A stretch of 34,306 nucleotides of DNA from Phallusia fumigata. Taxonomy: Eukaryota > Chordata > Ascidiacea > Phlebobranchia > Ascidiidae. The position numbers and the translations under genes were made by a program. Positions 32,893 through 34,306 of the stretch are shown piece by piece. The DNA lies in NCBI GenBank assembly GCA_008931825.1, contig QXVZ01014881.1:1-34306 (forward strand). Direction: 5' to 3'. Every line of letters begins with the position of its first letter. Positions within the stretch are counted from its first letter, which is position 1. The notes under the pieces were generated by a model. The model was given only the letters and a program-made list of their open reading frames with translations. It was not told the origin of the DNA and ran no database searches.

Positions 32893-33364
32893 TCAATAAA
32901 TGTCCGTTAAAAACAAATTGGTTCTGCATGACATAAAGTAAGAGATCTCAAACCCGTTCAAACCTCCCTTTGTTTTCGCGAATGTTGTTGCCCTTATATT
33001 CAAAGCAGTGGTTAACACGTGGTCAACATTTTGACAATTCGCACATGGACCTGAATAAACCGTACCGCTTGCGTTCAAAAATGGTTTGGCGAGATACGCG
33101 TTTCTGTCGAACGTGTCATTTTGAGGTTAGATGAATTTCCTGTATTAGAGCGCTTTTACGCAGTTCCATAACCAGTTCAGGATGCAATCCTTCAGCCTCC
33201 ACCACGTGAACGACATAAACGACACGTGTGGTTTTGCAAATGGTTGATTTATCACTAACATGCCATTTGCGCCCATCCTCAAACAGCCACCGTGATTTGG
33301 TTAAACCGCGTATCAACGATCTATGTCTGTTGATCTTTAACACATTGTGCGCAAACAATATCAA
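32893..33364 (-). pseudogene. Possible decayed retroelement ORF fragments
   Basis: Two adjacent minus-strand frames contain PCANCQNV with a later SCRTN, and STICKTTRVVYVVHV. Such C-x2-C and CKTxxVVYV patterns recall the region after reverse transcriptase in some non-LTR or Penelope-like elements. Stops and frame changes separate them and the order is not canonical, so this is a weak suggestion. Confidence 0.2.
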
Positions 33365-33721
33365 CAGGACCTATTGGAAGGAGTCAAGCAGGTTCATTGT
33401 TCCAAGTCTTCACATTTACAGAACTGGAGTTAATTTCGACATAATCTTTTATGTGATAATTAAACTCAATCCCAATGCCCCATAAATCTTTAATCAGCCT
33501 CAATTGTTTTTCGAATAACTTTTCAAATTAGTTATTAGGTTTCACAAATGCACGTAGGCAACAAGCTTTCTTTGTAATGCGAAAGCCAAGTCTTACCCCT
33601 CGAGGTTTGGGGATTCGGTGAATTAAAGCTTCATCGGTGAGGTGAGAATACGGCAAAGCGCAACTTGCAACTATTGTCTACACGTATGCATGTGTTGATC
33701 TTTTCATTTATTCGGGTAAGG

Positions 33722-33896
33722 CAGTGTTTCCCAAACTTTTTTCCGTGCAACGTCTCTGAAAAAGTTGGTTGGACTTTCGACGCACGACCGATAAGAATTT
33801 AAATAAAGACGCTTATTATCAAAGTTGTGTTGATTGAGACAAAAGAAGTTTAGCTACGAAACGGAAATATTGTGCGACGCACAGTTTGAGAACCAC
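33722..33896. mobile_element. hAT-like MITE
   Basis: Ends CAGTGTTTCCCAAAC and GTTTGAGAACCACAA are inverted repeats; the flanks GGGTAAGG and GCGTAAGA agree at 6 of 8 bases. The inner sequence matches the elements at 16411 and 26811. Confidence 0.6.
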
Positions 33897-34110
33897 AAGC
33901 GTAAGAGCTCTGAAAAGGAAACAACTAGACATTAAGGCGTTGTTTACGTCATGCAAGTTGTAGCAAAGAGTTCCACTTCCCGCGTCTCCTTGCACNCAGT
34001 TTGAGAACCACAAGCGTAAGAGCTCTGAAAAGGAAACAACTAGACATTAAGGCGTTGTTTACGTCATGCAAGTTGTAGCAAAGAGTTCCACTTCCCGCGT
34101 CTCCTTGCAC
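33882..34110. repeat. 114-bp direct duplication around an N (assembly artefact)
   Basis: 33882-33995 and 33997-34110 read the same, separated by N at 33996, as for 20604. Confidence 0.85.
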
Positions 34111-34306
34111 ATGATCATGCACGTCGCAACACCAGCGTCACTGTAGCCAGTATTGTTTATCATCAATCACACATCGCAACATCAGAAGTCTAAAATGGTG
34201 TTGGTCGTTCACTTCGAACAGGATTTCCTCAGTAAAAGCTCGCTTGGCAGTTAGGAGACTGGTAAATACTGGGAAATTAATTAACAATGTGCTTTCAAAC
34301 AGGATG

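Noticed and set aside
1..34306. CRISPR array, operon or other prokaryotic features
   Set aside because: No regularly spaced repeats or ribosome-binding sites; the genes are intron-split and clearly eukaryotic.

Overview
This is animal nuclear DNA. Genes are split by GT-AG introns, there are single AATAAA polyadenylation signals, and introns and spacers carry many short interspersed elements (a tRNA-derived SINE family, hAT-like MITEs, palindromic MITEs). The compact introns, the high divergence between what look like two alleles of one locus (22978-25209) and the receptor type suggest a tunicate such as Ciona. That assignment is inference; no species marker is read directly.

Layout, all genes on the + strand. 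(1) 419-13099 holds three tandem paralogues of an unusual rhodopsin-like seven-transmembrane receptor: copy A (419-4128), copy B (5310-7087, with its middle lost in an assembly gap at 6396) and copy C (9192-13099). A and C are almost identical, introns included. Each gene is followed by a copy of one spacer sequence (about 4730-4995, 7180-8310 and 14060-15270), so the duplicated unit was gene plus spacer. (2) 15660-22259 holds twelve exons of a sodium/solute symporter of the SLC5 family (SLC5A5/A6/A8/A12 clade); its 5' end falls in a gap at 15656. (3) 25113-29288 holds a fourth, more diverged member of the same receptor family. It keeps the six-exon structure, all five intron phases and two exact exon lengths (291 and 103 bases). 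(4) 29289-34306 has no convincing gene, only MITEs and weak minus-strand ORFs.

The four receptors share a short cysteine-rich box just before TM1. They have also lost several class A hallmarks: the TM3-ECL2 disulphide, DRY (now QRL), the CW of CWxP, and the proline of NPxxY (now NVxxY). This combination is the most interesting biology in the window. Nothing visible links the receptors functionally to the transporter; they are simply neighbours.

Six single Ns (6396, 15656, 20604, 24083, 29026, 33996) behave as one-base placeholders for contig junctions. Three are flanked by direct duplications that look like unmerged contig ends or unmerged alleles, so copy number and spacing around them should not be trusted.
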